Below, piece after piece: positions 11,371 to 20,584 of a DNA stretch of 42,059 nucleotides. A program made the translations under genes and the position numbers. The first letter of the stretch is position 1. Each line of letters starts with the position of its first letter. The notes under the pieces are model-generated. The model saw only the letters and a list, made by a program, of their open reading frames with translations, ran no database searches and was not told where the DNA came from. The DNA is from Zoogloea ramigera (GTDB taxonomy: Bacteria > Pseudomonadota > Gammaproteobacteria > Burkholderiales > Rhodocyclaceae): assembly GCF_006539865.1 (NCBI RefSeq), contig NZ_BJNV01000046.1, forward strand, positions 1 through 42,059. The letters are read 5' to 3'.

Positions 11371-11901
11371 ATGAGCAAAGGTCCGCAACAACTCGAACGC
11401 TTCATCTTCTGGAGCCGCTGGCTCCAGGCCCCGCTCTACCTCGGCCTGATCGTCGCCCAGGGCATCTACGTGTGGCTGTTCATGGCCGAACTCGGCCACC
11501 TGCTGATGTCGGTCATCGACTCCGGCGGCCGCATCAGCGAAACCGAAACCATGCTGGTGGTGCTGGGCCTGATCGACGTGGTGATGATCGCCAACCTGCT
11601 GATCATGGTGATCATCGGCGGCTACGAGACCTTCGTCTCGCGGCTCGACCTGGACGGCCACCCCGACCAGCCCGAGTGGCTGTCCCATGTGAATGCGGGC
11701 GTGCTCAAGATCAAGCTGTCCACGGCAATCATCGGCATCTCGTCGATCCACCTGCTCAAAACCTTCATCAACGCCGCCAACATCGCCGAGCACACCATCA
11801 TGTGGCAGGTGATCATCCATGTGGTGTTCCTGGTGTCGGCCCTCGCCATGGCGATGGTCGACAAGATGATGAACCAGACCGTTCTGCTGTCAAAACACTA
11901 A
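11371..11901 (+). CDS. UPF0114 (YqhA-type) membrane protein
   Basis: A 176-residue inner-membrane protein with hydrophobic segments at about 20-45, 65-85, 110-130 and 145-165. The opening [18 protein letters not shown], the central [20 protein letters not shown] and the [18 protein letters not shown] stretch are characteristic of the UPF0114/TIGR00645 family. Its biochemical function is unknown. The class I fumarase gene starts 18 bases after its stop, so the two are probably cotranscribed. Confidence 0.85.
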   Translation: MSKGPQQLERFIFWSRWLQAPLYLGLIVAQGIYVWLFMAELGHLLMSVIDSGGRISETETMLVVLGLIDVVMIANLLIMVIIGGYETFVSRLDLDGHPDQPEWLSHVNAGVLKIKLSTAIIGISSIHLLKTFINAANIAEHTIMWQVIIHVVFLVSALAMAMVDKMMNQTVLLSKH

Positions 11902-11919
11902 AGAGAGGGAGCTTCACCC

Positions 11920-13467
11920 ATGACCGCCATCAAGCAGGAAGACCTGATCCAGTCCATCGCGGACGCCTTCCAGTACATCAGCTACTACCACCCGCTCGAT
12001 TACATCAAGGCCCTGGGTGAAGCCTACGAGCGCGAGGAATCCCCCGCCGCGAAGGACGCCATCGCGCAGATCCTCACCAACTCGCGGATGGCCGCCGAGG
12101 GCCACCGCCCGATCTGCCAGGACACGGGCATCGGCATGGTGTTCATCAAGGTCGGCATGAACGTCACCTGGCCGGATGCCACCATGAGCATCCAGAAGAT
12201 GATCGACGAGGGCGTGCGCCGCGCCTACGCCAACCCCGACAACCCGCTGCGCGCCTCGGTGCTGGCCGACCCGGCCGGCGCCCGCAAGAACACTAAGGAC
12301 AACACCCCGGCCGTGGTGCACTTCGAGATCGTCGAAGGCCACCACGTCGAGGTGATCTGCGCGGCCAAGGGCGGCGGCTCCGAGGCCAAGTCCAAGTTCG
12401 CCATGCTCAACCCCTCCGACGACCTGGTGGATTGGGTGCTCAAGAAGATCCCCGAGATGGGCGCCGGCTGGTGCCCGCCGGGCATCATCGGCATCGGCAT
12501 CGGCGGCACCCCCGAGAAGGCGATGCTGCTGGCCAAGGAATCCATCATGGCCCCGGTGGACATCCATGAGCTCAAGGCCAAGGCTGCCGACGCCGCCGCC
12601 AAGGGTGAAAAGCTGACCCGCGCCGAAGAGCTGCGCCTCGAGCTCTACGAAAAGGTCAATGCGCTGGGCGTCGGCGCCCAGGGCCTCGGCGGCCTCACCA
12701 CCGTGCTCGACGTGAAGGTGCTCGACTACCCCTGCCACGCCGCCAACCTGCCGGTCGCGCTGGTGCCCAACTGCGCCGCCACCCGCCACTGCCACTTCCA
12801 CCTGGATGGCTCCGGCCCCGCCAGGATCGAGCCGCCGAAGCTCGAAGACTGGCCCGCCGTCACCTGGACGCCGGACCTCAAGGCCGCCACCCAGGTCGAC
12901 CTCAACACCCTCACCAAAGAGCAGGTTGCCGCCTGGAAGCCGGGCCAGAAGCTCCTGCTCAACGGCAAGATGCTCACCGGCCGCGACGCCGCCCACAAGC
13001 GCATTGCCGACATGCTGGCCAAGGGCGAGAAGCTGCCGGTCGACTTCACCAACCGCGTGATCTACTACGTCGGCCCGGTCGACCCTGTGCGTGACGAGGT
13101 CGTCGGCCCGGCCGGCCCGACCACCGCCACCCGCATGGACAAGTTCACCCGCATGATGCTCGAGCAGACCGGCCTGATCTCGATGGTCGGCAAGTCCGAG
13201 CGCGGCCCCACCGCCATCGAGGCGATCAAGGACAACAAGTCGGCCTACCTGATGGCCGTCGGCGGCGCCGCCTACCTGGTGGCCAAGGCCATCAAGTCGG
13301 CCAAGGTGGTCGGCTTTGCCGACCTGGGCATGGAAGCCATCTACGAGTTCGACGTGCAGGACATGCCCGTCACGGTGGCCGTCGACTCCTCCGGCATCAG
13401 CGTGCACAACACCGGGCCGAAGGAATGGCAGGCCAAGATCGGCAAGATCCAGGTCAAGGTCGCCTGA
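11920..13467 (+). CDS. fumA: Fumarate hydratase, class I (iron-sulfur)
   Basis: A single-chain class I fumarase of 515 residues that interconverts fumarate and malate in the TCA cycle using an oxygen-sensitive 4Fe-4S cluster. The N-terminal and C-terminal modules of the two-subunit form are fused. Cluster-binding-type cysteines are seen in ICQDTGIG and PNCAATRH, and the C-terminal half carries PTTATRMD and the SVHNTGPKEW ending. A GAGGGAG sits before the ATG. It follows the UPF0114 gene by 18 bases and ends in a strong terminator. The symbol fumA is used in the class I sense; which paralogue this is cannot be told. Confidence 0.93.
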   Translation: MTAIKQEDLIQSIADAFQYISYYHPLDYIKALGEAYEREESPAAKDAIAQILTNSRMAAEGHRPICQDTGIGMVFIKVGMNVTWPDATMSIQKMIDEGVRRAYANPDNPLRASVLADPAGARKNTKDNTPAVVHFEIVEGHHVEVICAAKGGGSEAKSKFAMLNPSDDLVDWVLKKIPEMGAGWCPPGIIGIGIGGTPEKAMLLAKESIMAPVDIHELKAKAADAAAKGEKLTRAEELRLELYEKVNALGVGAQGLGGLTTVLDVKVLDYPCHAANLPVALVPNCAATRHCHFHLDGSGPARIEPPKLEDWPAVTWTPDLKAATQVDLNTLTKEQVAAWKPGQKLLLNGKMLTGRDAAHKRIADMLAKGEKLPVDFTNRVIYYVGPVDPVRDEVVGPAGPTTATRMDKFTRMMLEQTGLISMVGKSERGPTAIEAIKDNKSAYLMAVGGAAYLVAKAIKSAKVVGFADLGMEAIYEFDVQDMPVTVAVDSSGISVHNTGPKEWQAKIGKIQVKVA

Positions 13468-13482
13468 TCGGCAGCAACACCC

Positions 13483-13508
13483 AGCCCGGCCCCGCGCCGG
13501 GCTTTTTT
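13483..13508 (+). terminator. Intrinsic terminator of the fumarase gene
   Basis: AGCCCGG (13483-13489) pairs with CCGGGCT (13497-13503) and is followed by a run of six T. A textbook terminator, 16 bases after the fumarase stop. Confidence 0.92.
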
Positions 13509-13522
13509 CGCCTGGAGCCCCC

Positions 13523-14566
13523 ATGACTTTGCAGCAACTTCTTGGCATCAACCTCCCCCTCCTGCAGGCGCCGATGGCCGGCGTGCAGGGCAGCGCCCTC
13601 GCGGTGGCCGTCTGCGAAGCCGGCGGGCTCGGCGCCCTGCCCTGCGCGATGCTTTCGCCGGATGCCATCCGCGCCGAGGTGGCGGCGATCCGCGCCGGCA
13701 CCGGCCGCCCCTTCAACCTCAACTTCTTCTGCCACCAGCCGCCCACCCCCGACGACGCCCGCGAGGCCGCCTGGCGCGCCAGCCTCGCCCCGTACTACCG
13801 CGAGCTCGGCCTCGACCCGGCGGCGATCCCCGCTGCGCCCGGCCGCGCCCCCTTCAGCGCGGCGCTGGCCGAGCTGGTCGAGGCGCTCCGCCCGCCGGTG
13901 GTGAGCTTCCACTTCGGCCTGCCGGCACCTGAGCTGCTGGCCCGCGTCAAGGCCAGCGGCGCCCGCGTGCTGAGTTCGGCCACCACCGTGGACGAAGCCC
14001 TTTGGCTGGAGGCCCGCGGCGTGGACGCGGTGATCGCCCAAGGCCTCGAGGCCGGCGGCCACCGGGGCATGTTCCTCACCGGCGACGTGACGACCCAGCT
14101 CGGCACCCTGGCGCTGGTGCCGCAGATCGTCGCAGCGGTGAAGCTGCCGGTGATCGCCGCCGGTGGTATTGCCGACGCCCACGGCGTGGCCGCCGCCCGG
14201 GCCCTGGGCGCCGCCGGCGTGCAGGTGGGCAGCGCCTACCTGCTATGCCCCGAAGCCAGCACCAGCGCGGTCCACCGGACCGCCCTCGTCAGCGACGCCG
14301 CCCGCCACACGGCCCTCACACACCTGTTCACCGGCCGCCCGGCGCGCGCCATCGTCAACCGCCTGATGCGCGAGCTCGGCCCCCTGGGCGGCCAGCCGCC
14401 GGCCTTTCCGTTGGCCACCACCGCCATCGCGCCCCTGCGCGCCGCCGCCGAGGCCGCCAGCAGCGGCGACTTCTCGCCCCTGTGGTGCGGCCAGAACGCG
14501 AGCGGCTGCCGGGCCATCCCGGCCGGCGAGATCACCCGCGCACTGGCGGCAGGCCTGGCCGGCTGA
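13523..14566 (+). CDS. Nitronate monooxygenase (2-nitropropane dioxygenase family)
   Basis: A 347-residue FMN-dependent TIM-barrel enzyme. It shows the family blocks LLQAPMAGVQ at the N terminus, QGLEAGGHRG in the middle (with the catalytic-type His) and PVIAAGGIAD and AAGVQVGSAYL for phosphate binding of FMN. These enzymes oxidise alkyl nitronates such as propionate-3-nitronate; some members act on other substrates. A GGAG six bases before the ATG at 13523 fixes the start. It lies just after the fumarase terminator and so probably has its own transcription. The peptidase gene follows 11 bases on. Confidence 0.9.
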   Translation: MTLQQLLGINLPLLQAPMAGVQGSALAVAVCEAGGLGALPCAMLSPDAIRAEVAAIRAGTGRPFNLNFFCHQPPTPDDAREAAWRASLAPYYRELGLDPAAIPAAPGRAPFSAALAELVEALRPPVVSFHFGLPAPELLARVKASGARVLSSATTVDEALWLEARGVDAVIAQGLEAGGHRGMFLTGDVTTQLGTLALVPQIVAAVKLPVIAAGGIADAHGVAAARALGAAGVQVGSAYLLCPEASTSAVHRTALVSDAARHTALTHLFTGRPARAIVNRLMRELGPLGGQPPAFPLATTAIAPLRAAAEAASSGDFSPLWCGQNASGCRAIPAGEITRALAAGLAG

Positions 14567-14577
14567 GAGGCGGGGTG

Positions 14578-15351
14578 ATGTTCCGGAAGCTGCGCATCGC
14601 GGTGCTGCTGGTGATCCTCGCCACCGTCGCGCTGGGCGCGTGGCGCAGCGGCGCGCGGGCCACCGAATGGAAGCACACCCTGTACGCCACCGTGTATCCG
14701 ATCGCCGCCGACGACTCGCCCCACACCCGGGCCGGCGTCGCCCGGCTCAGCGCCGACGACTTTGCGCCGATCACCGACTGGCTGCAGGACGAGGTGCGCC
14801 GCCACGGCCGCGACGTGCTGCGCCCGCTGGCGATCAGCGTGGCGCCGCCGCTCGAGTCGCAGCCGCCACCCTTCCCCGCCGACGGCGGCCCGGTGGCCGT
14901 GGGGCTGTGGAGCCTGCAGCTGCGTTTCTGGGCCTGGCGCCACGACGCCACGCCCGGGCCACGGCCGGACGTGCGCCTGTTCGTGCTCTACCACGACGCC
15001 ACACGCACGCCGCAGCTCGACCATTCGGTGGGCCTGCGCAAGGGGCAGATCGGCATCGTGAAGGCTTTTGCAGGCCGCGACGATGGCCCGCGCAATGCGG
15101 TGGTGATCGCCCATGAGCTGCTCCACACCCTGGGCGCCAGCGACAAGTACGACCCGCAGAGCCTGGCGCCGATCTTCCCCGACGGCTACGCCGAGCCCGA
15201 CCGCCAGCCCAGCCACCCCCAGCGAATGGCCGAGATCATGGCCGGGCGCTTCGCCCTTGCGGACGGCCAGCTGGCGATGCCCGAGCGACTGGGCCAGACC
15301 CTCATCGGCCCACGCACGGCAGCCGAGATCGGCCTGCGGCGGGCAAACTGA
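14578..15351 (+). CDS. Putative membrane-anchored zinc metallopeptidase
   Basis: A 257-residue protein with an N-terminal hydrophobic anchor or signal (residues 6-22). The motif HELLHTLGASD at 179-189 fits HEXXHXXGXXD, a zinc-binding pattern of the metzincin-like type in which Asp replaces the usual third His, as in snapalysin-like peptidases. I do not recognise the family beyond that. A charged, low-complexity first half precedes the catalytic region. ATG at 14578 is preceded by an in-frame GTG. It is close behind the nitronate monooxygenase gene and ends in a strong hairpin, so the two may form an operon without an obvious functional link. Confidence 0.6.
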   Translation: MFRKLRIAVLLVILATVALGAWRSGARATEWKHTLYATVYPIAADDSPHTRAGVARLSADDFAPITDWLQDEVRRHGRDVLRPLAISVAPPLESQPPPFPADGGPVAVGLWSLQLRFWAWRHDATPGPRPDVRLFVLYHDATRTPQLDHSVGLRKGQIGIVKAFAGRDDGPRNAVVIAHELLHTLGASDKYDPQSLAPIFPDGYAEPDRQPSHPQRMAEIMAGRFALADGQLAMPERLGQTLIGPRTAAEIGLRRAN

Positions 15352-15384
15352 AGCCCCGGCTCCGCCAATGGCGGGCCAGGGCTT
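15351..15384 (+). terminator. Hairpin terminator of the peptidase gene
   Basis: Outer arms AAGCCC (15351-15356) and GGGCTT (15379-15384) enclose an inner stem (GGC-CCGCC with GGCGGGCC, one bulge) and an AAT loop. It starts on the last base of the stop codon. The following sequence is only mildly T-rich. Confidence 0.7.
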
Positions 15385-15432
15385 GGCTTTGGTATGGGAA
15401 CCGGAGCGCCAGAAGGCCCCCTTCCCGGCCTG

Positions 15433-15738
15433 TTACTTGATGACCTCGACGATCTCGACGCCCATCGCGTAGAGGCCGGGCTGGGCCAGGCCGTCGCAGC
15501 GGCGCACCCGCACGCGGGCGTGAAGCGGCTGGTAGACGCCGCCCGGTTCGGGGGGCAGCACGGCGATCTCGAAGACCTCGTCCATCCGCGGAACGTGGCT
15601 GGAATGGATCGTCAGCCCCCCCACGCTCAGCTCGACGCAGGTGCCGACCACCGGGGCGGCCTGCCCCTCCAGCCTGATCCCCACCTTGCAGCCCAGCGGA
15701 ATGCGGCGATCCCGCCGTCTTTCTGTCATGCGGTCCAT
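15433..15738 (-). CDS. PilZ domain protein
   Basis: A 101-residue, single-domain PilZ protein. The RXXXR part reads RRDRR near residue 7, and the second c-di-GMP motif reads ELSVGGL, where the usual (D/N)XSXXG begins with Glu instead. PilZ proteins bind cyclic di-GMP and adjust motility, export or adhesion. I chose the ATG at 15738, with AAGAG 8 bases upstream; a second in-frame Met lies three codons on. It is downstream of the flagellar flgKL-lipoprotein unit on the same strand (84-base gap), so a motility role is plausible. Binding is uncertain because of the Glu substitution. Confidence 0.78.
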   Translation of the reverse strand: MDRMTERRRDRRIPLGCKVGIRLEGQAAPVVGTCVELSVGGLTIHSSHVPRMDEVFEIAVLPPEPGGVYQPLHARVRVRRCDGLAQPGLYAMGVEIVEVIK

Positions 15739-15822
15739 GCGATTCACTCTTGCTTGCCAAGCCCCCACCTTACGAAAGTCGGCCGGGCCCCGCAAGGCTC
15801 AGAGACACTTGCAGGCAGGCCC

Positions 15823-16275
15823 TCAGGGGGTGGTGCGGGCGGTGGTGCTGCGCACCAGGCGGATCTCGCCGTAGGCGACCCGCCGCGGGAAGGGGCGAGC
15901 GCTCTCGATGCCGGTCTGCCAGGCGAGCACCTCGTAGCCCCCGAAGCCCGGCTGGGCGGCCAGGCGCGCGGCGTGGCGGGTGAACACCTGGCGGGCCTCG
16001 CCGTCACCACCGTTGTGGACGGCCTTCATGCGCATCGCGAGGATGTAGTGATCGTCCGCCGGCCGGGCTTCCTCGACAACCCAGTTGGGCGCAAGGGGGT
16101 CGGCCACCACGTAAAAGGCCAGCGCCGCGGCGGCCACCGGCAGCTTCAGGAGGCCGGCATCGGAGGCCAGCACCAACCCTGCCGGCAGCGCCAGCCAGTC
16201 CTGCCCGGGCGGCGCGGTGCTGCAGCCGGCGAGGAGAGCCAGGGCCAGGGCTGGCAGGAGGCGTCGTGGCTTCAT
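15823..16275 (-). CDS. Predicted lipoprotein downstream of flgL
   Basis: A 150-residue protein starting with a lipoprotein signal peptide; the lipobox LLAGC puts the lipidated cysteine at residue 18. I do not recognise the family. Its start lies two bases after the flgL stop, so it is almost certainly translated from the flgKL transcript, which suggests an outer- or inner-membrane lipoprotein connected with flagellar assembly or stability. A hypothetical protein with a real-looking frame: the codon use matches its neighbours. Confidence 0.7.
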   Translation of the reverse strand: MKPRRLLPALALALLAGCSTAPPGQDWLALPAGLVLASDAGLLKLPVAAAALAFYVVADPLAPNWVVEEARPADDHYILAMRMKAVHNGGDGEARQVFTRHAARLAAQPGFGGYEVLAWQTGIESARPFPRRVAYGEIRLVRSTTARTTP

Positions 16276-16277
16276 GC

Positions 16278-17465
16278 TCAGAGGTAGTTGAACAGGGACA
16301 GGTTGGAGACCTTCAGGAAGCTTTGCTGGGCGGCCTCGAGGTAGGTCTTTTGCTGGGTGAGGTTGCTCACCGCTTCGGCGTAATCCACGTCCTGCAGGCG
16401 CGACAGGGTTTCCTCGTACTGCAGGTCCAGGCTGCCGTTGATGTTCTGCTGGGTTTCCACCTCGACCATCCGCGAGCCGACGCCCGAGCGGACCCGGGAG
16501 ATGCTCTCCTGCGCTGCGTCCATGCCGGCGATGGCCTGATTGCCCCCGAAACGGGTGGCATCCGGGTTGCCGGAATTGAGGGCCGTGACGAAGTTGCCCA
16601 GCACGTCGAAGGTGCTGGCGACCTTGGCGACGCTGAACTCGTCGCCGCTGGCCGGCGTGCCGCTGAGGCTCAGGCTGACACTGCCGAAGGCCAGGGTCGT
16701 GCCGCTGCTGCTGCTGGTGACGGTCGGCGCGATCGGCGAGGCGCGATTCGGATCGGTGGTGGTGTCGAAAACCTGGTAGCTCGGGCCTGCGCCTACTTCC
16801 ACCACGTAGTTGTGATCGTTGTAGCCCGACAGGGACAGCCCCGAGACCAGGGCCGAACCGGCATTGCTGGCGGCGCTGAGCGCGAAGGCTGAGCCCGAGC
16901 CGGCGCGGATGGTGTTGAAGATCTCCTCGCCGGAGCTGGTGATCGGCAGGTTGCGGGAGGCCGAGATCTGCAGCGTGCGGGCGCCCTGGTCGCCCTGGTA
17001 CTGGACGCCGGCCGCCAGGCTGCCGCCGAAGGGCATGACGTTGCTGCGATAGCCGCCGAAGACGAACTCGCCGGTCGAATCCTGGCTGTTGGCGATGCCG
17101 AGCAGCGCATTGAACTGCTGGGTGATGTCGGCGCCGATGGCGGCCTGTTCGCGGGACGAGTAGGTGCCGTTGCCCGACTCGACCGCCCGGGTGCGCACGT
17201 AGGTGACGATGTCGGTGGCGGCGCCGAGCTTGCTGTCCACCAGCTTGAGGGCATCGTTGGCATAGCCCTGGTTGGCCGCGTAGAGGCTGTTGACGCTCTT
17301 CGACTGGGACACCTCGAGGGCCCGCGCCGAGGCGACCGGGTCGTCGGACGGACGGAGGATGCGGCGGCCGGTGGCGACCTGTTCCTGGGTGTCGAGCAGG
17401 CGGCTGTTCTGCTTCTGGATGGAAGCGAGGCCGGAGTCGAAGATCATGCCGGTGGTGACACGCAT
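16278..17465 (-). CDS. flgL: Flagellar hook-filament junction protein FlgL
   Basis: A 395-residue junction protein (HAP3) joining hook to filament. The N terminus (MRVTTGMIFDSGLASIQKQN, then TGRRILRPSDDPVASARAL) is the flagellin-type D0/D1 coiled coil, and the C terminus (YAEAVSNLTQQKTYLEAAQQ then SLFNYL) completes it. It is longer than enteric FlgL (about 317 residues) because of an enlarged surface-exposed middle. AAAGGA precedes the ATG. It follows flgK by 35 bases and is followed at two bases by the lipoprotein gene. Confidence 0.96.
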   Translation of the reverse strand: MRVTTGMIFDSGLASIQKQNSRLLDTQEQVATGRRILRPSDDPVASARALEVSQSKSVNSLYAANQGYANDALKLVDSKLGAATDIVTYVRTRAVESGNGTYSSREQAAIGADITQQFNALLGIANSQDSTGEFVFGGYRSNVMPFGGSLAAGVQYQGDQGARTLQISASRNLPITSSGEEIFNTIRAGSGSAFALSAASNAGSALVSGLSLSGYNDHNYVVEVGAGPSYQVFDTTTDPNRASPIAPTVTSSSSGTTLAFGSVSLSLSGTPASGDEFSVAKVASTFDVLGNFVTALNSGNPDATRFGGNQAIAGMDAAQESISRVRSGVGSRMVEVETQQNINGSLDLQYEETLSRLQDVDYAEAVSNLTQQKTYLEAAQQSFLKVSNLSLFNYL

Positions 17466-17500
17466 GATGGCTTTTCCTTTGTGCTGGCTGGCCGACGGGC

Positions 17501-19459
17501 TTAACGGCCGAGGGCGAGAACTTCGTCGAAGAGCTTGGAGGCGATGGTCATCACCTTGCTCGACGCCTGGTATGCCTGTTGATAACGGATCAGGTTGGCC
17601 GCTTCTTCATCGAGATTCACCCCGGCGATCGACTGCTGGGCCTCGTAGGCCTGACCGACCAGGCTTTCCTGGGCGTCGCGGTTGACTTGCACTTCCCGTG
17701 CCTTGTTGCCCACCGAGCTGACCAGCTGCGAATACACCGACTGGAGGGTGGCCGAGGGCTGGCCGTTGGCCGAGAGCATCAGCTTGGATGTCTGAAGCTG
17801 GCCGAGGGCCACCGCGTTGCGGCTGTCGGAGACGCCGCCGGCGTTGGGGCCGAGGGTGAAGCTGTCCTGATCCTTCAGGGCGCCGGCGATCGAGAAGGAC
17901 ACGCCGCCCACCGCGATGGTCATGCCGCTCTGGTAAGGCACCGACGCCACCGGCGACGGGAGGGTGATCGGGCTGCTGTTGAGCAGGGTGTAGGTCACCG
18001 ACTGCCCGGCGGGGAAGCCGGTGAGGCTGCCCCCGGCATGGGTGAGCTTGAGGGGCGCGCTGCTGGTGCCGAAGGCGCCGCCGGTGATGCCAGCGGTGCT
18101 GCTCACCACCGGCGCGGTGATGCTGCCGGTGCCGAGGTTGGAGGCGGTGGCGGCTGCGGTAATCGGGGCGCCGGCGGCGATCATGCGGGTGTCGGTGATC
18201 GTCAGGCCGAGGTTGGACGCGGCATGGCGGGTGGGCTGGATCAGGAAGCTGTCGCCCACCCAGGACGTAGCCGCCGGAGTGATCGACAGGCCCACGTCGG
18301 CCGCGCTCACCGAGCGGCCGTCGGACACCCGGGTCAGCGCGTAACCACCGACGGTGTCGGTGAAAGTGAGCCGGTAGTCTTCGCCGACGAGCTTGGAGAC
18401 ATCGCCATACTGCACGTCCGGCATGGCGGTGGTGGCGTTGGTGTAGCGCTGGACGCCGATACTGGGGATGGTGAAGAAATCGGTGCCCAGGTTTCCGTTG
18501 AGATCCTGGCCGAGCTTGTGCTGGGCGTTGAAGGCGGTGCTCAGGCCGACGGCCATGAGGCCGAGCTGGTTCTGGGTTGAGTCCAGCGCGGTGGCGCGCA
18601 TGTTGAGGAGGCCGCCGAGCTTGCCGCCACCGAGCAGGCTCTCGGGGATGGTGATCGTGCCGCCGTTCTGGGTGAGGATGTTGACCGCCAGGCGGCTCTG
18701 GTCGGCGATGGACGGCAGCGCCTCGAGGCGGGTCGGGGTGGTGCCGATCACCAGCGGCTGGCCGGTGCCGATGAACACCGACATCGAGCCGTCGGCGTCG
18801 GTGCTGGTGGACACGCGCACCAGCTGGTTGAGCTCCTTCACCAGCTGGTCGCGGGTGTCGAGGAGGTCGTTGGCGGGCTGGGCGGAGCCGGCTTGCTGGG
18901 CGATGGTGATCTTGTTGTTCACCTCGGCGATGTTTTTCGCGTAGGTGCTGATCTGGCTGACGGTTTCCTTGATCTGGCCTTCGACGCCGGCGCGGATCTC
19001 GCCGATGCGGTCGGACAGGTTGTGCAGGCGCGACACCAGGCTCTCGGCGGTGGACAGCATCGATTGCCGGGCCGGGACACTGGCGGGGTTGGCCGCCACT
19101 TCCTCGATGCCGCCGAAGAAATCCTGCAGCGCCGGGGTGAGGCCGACGGTGGGGTCGGCCAGCATGTTGTCGACCTGGCTGATCTCGGTGCTGAAGGTGT
19201 CGTACTCGCTGAACTTGGTGTCGGCCGCCAGCACCTGACTGGTCAGGAAGGTGTTGTAGGCGCGCTTGACGGTGTCGACCTTGGTGCCTTCGCCGAAGAA
19301 GCCCGCGCCGGTGAACATCGCCGGGTTGGTGCTCTGCTCGATGCGCTGGCGGCTGTAGCCCGTGGTCCCGGCGTTCGAGATGTTGTGGCTGGTCGTCGAG
19401 AGGCCCGCCTGGGCGGCGTTGAGTCCGGTGAGACCGATGCTGAAGAGGCTGGCGCCCAT
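17501..19459 (-). CDS. flgK: Flagellar hook-associated protein FlgK
   Basis: A 652-residue junction protein (HAP1). The rod-type N terminus GLTGLNAAQAGLSTTSHNISNAGTTGYSRQR and a C terminus with NLDEEAANLIRYQQAYQASSKV are diagnostic. The central region (about 330-560), rich in Gly, Ser, Thr and Ala, is enlarged over the enteric protein (about 547 residues). AAGGA precedes the ATG. A near-consensus sigma54 promoter 38-53 bases upstream suggests that flgK-flgL-lipoprotein form their own transcription unit separate from flgJ. Confidence 0.96.
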   Translation of the reverse strand: MGASLFSIGLTGLNAAQAGLSTTSHNISNAGTTGYSRQRIEQSTNPAMFTGAGFFGEGTKVDTVKRAYNTFLTSQVLAADTKFSEYDTFSTEISQVDNMLADPTVGLTPALQDFFGGIEEVAANPASVPARQSMLSTAESLVSRLHNLSDRIGEIRAGVEGQIKETVSQISTYAKNIAEVNNKITIAQQAGSAQPANDLLDTRDQLVKELNQLVRVSTSTDADGSMSVFIGTGQPLVIGTTPTRLEALPSIADQSRLAVNILTQNGGTITIPESLLGGGKLGGLLNMRATALDSTQNQLGLMAVGLSTAFNAQHKLGQDLNGNLGTDFFTIPSIGVQRYTNATTAMPDVQYGDVSKLVGEDYRLTFTDTVGGYALTRVSDGRSVSAADVGLSITPAATSWVGDSFLIQPTRHAASNLGLTITDTRMIAAGAPITAAATASNLGTGSITAPVVSSTAGITGGAFGTSSAPLKLTHAGGSLTGFPAGQSVTYTLLNSSPITLPSPVASVPYQSGMTIAVGGVSFSIAGALKDQDSFTLGPNAGGVSDSRNAVALGQLQTSKLMLSANGQPSATLQSVYSQLVSSVGNKAREVQVNRDAQESLVGQAYEAQQSIAGVNLDEEAANLIRYQQAYQASSKVMTIASKLFDEVLALGR

Positions 19460-19496
19460 GATCCGCGTCCTTGGTTCATGTATCTAAACGATGAAC

Positions 19497-19512
19497 AGCA
19501 AGTTCTTTGCCA
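19497..19512 (-). promoter_or_regulatory. Sigma54 promoter of flgK
   Basis: On the minus strand the sequence reads TGGCAAAGAACTTGCT. It has GG and GC separated by exactly 10 bases and matches the TGGCAYR-N4-TTGCW consensus at almost every position. It ends about 38 bases before the flgK start. Confidence 0.8.
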
Positions 19513-19513
19513 G

Positions 19514-19533
19514 TTTGCGCGCCCTGGCGCAAA
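19514..19533 (-). terminator. Hairpin between flgJ and flgK promoter
   Basis: TTTGCGC (19514-19520) and GCGCAAA (19527-19533) pair around a 6-base loop. It sits between the flgK promoter and the flgJ stop region and lacks a T tract, so it may be a weak terminator or an upstream regulator site. Confidence 0.35.
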
Positions 19534-19543
19534 ACAGCGGAAA

Positions 19544-20584
19544 TCAGGCGCTGCGGGCGCTGCTTGCCGACAGGGCGGTGCGCAGGGTGTTGCCGTTGAT
19601 GATGCGCGCCAGCTTGTCGGCGTAGTTGGGGTCGGTGGCGTAGCCGGCCGCCTGCAGGCCGCGGGCGAAGGCGGTGGCGTCGTCCTGGCCGACCACCGCG
19701 GCGTAGCGCGGGTTGGTGCCGATCAGCCGGGCGTAGTCGCGGAAGGAGTCGGCATACGAGCCGTAGCTGCGGAAGCGCGCGTTCTCGCGGCTGGCGACGC
19801 CGTTGCTGTATTCGGTGGTGGCGGTGCTCACCGTGTCGCCCCCCCAGCGCTTGCCGGCCTTGATGTTGAAGAGGTTGTGGCTGGGGCTGCCGTCGGCGTT
19901 CTTCAGTTCAAACTTGCCCCAGCCGGTCTCCAGGGCCGCCTGAGCCACCAGAAAGCGCGCCGGGATGCCGGTGGCGCGGCTGGCCTCGACGGCCTGGGGC
20001 CACACCTTCTCGACGAAGGCCCGCGGCCCGGCACCGGCCGGTAGATTGGGGAAGGAAGCGGCAATACCGCTTGCCGCCCCGGCAGCCGGCGCCGCTGCGG
20101 CAGATTTTGCCGCATTGATTGCCGACGGGGCTGCAGACGAGTTTGCCAGCGGAGCGGGCAGCAGCTCAGCCCCCAGGCCTGTCGGCCCGCCGAGCGCGGT
20201 CCGCGCCCCGGCGGCGTCAAACCCGCGGCGGATCGGCGCATCCAGCGCCACCCCGCCCTCCGGCGGCGTCACCGCCGCGTCGCGGTTGCCGCCGAGCTGG
20301 CGTTCGATGACCCGCGCCAGGCCGATGCCGCCGCTGCGGGTGGCGAGCTGCATGGCCAGCTGCTGGTCGAGCAGCGACTGGTACATGCGTGATTCGTCGC
20401 TGTCGAACATGCCACCCTTGGGCGTCGCGTCGCGCATGGATTTGAGCACCTGCTGGAGCAGCAGCGCCTCGAACTGCTTGGCGGCCTCCTTGGTGGCGGC
20501 CGGCGAGCCATCCTTCGAGACGCGGCGCAGGCCCGACAGGGAGTTGGGGTCGAGGGCGTTGATCTGGCTGAAGTCGGAGGCCAT
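19544..20584 (-). CDS. flgJ: Flagellar rod-assembly peptidoglycan hydrolase FlgJ
   Basis: A 346-residue bifunctional protein of the periplasm. The N-terminal rod-binding/scaffold domain covers about residues 28-105 (FEALLLQQVLKSMRDATP, then YQSLLDQQLAMQLA). An Ala-rich linker spans 130-180. The C-terminal glucosaminidase domain (about 190-340) has the LVAQAALETGWG start with the likely catalytic Glu and HNLFNIKAG. It digests peptidoglycan so that the rod can pass. The start overlaps the flgI stop by one base (TGATG), implying translational coupling. Confidence 0.96.
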   Translation of the reverse strand: MASDFSQINALDPNSLSGLRRVSKDGSPAATKEAAKQFEALLLQQVLKSMRDATPKGGMFDSDESRMYQSLLDQQLAMQLATRSGGIGLARVIERQLGGNRDAAVTPPEGGVALDAPIRRGFDAAGARTALGGPTGLGAELLPAPLANSSAAPSAINAAKSAAAAPAAGAASGIAASFPNLPAGAGPRAFVEKVWPQAVEASRATGIPARFLVAQAALETGWGKFELKNADGSPSHNLFNIKAGKRWGGDTVSTATTEYSNGVASRENARFRSYGSYADSFRDYARLIGTNPRYAAVVGQDDATAFARGLQAAGYATDPNYADKLARIINGNTLRTALSASSARSA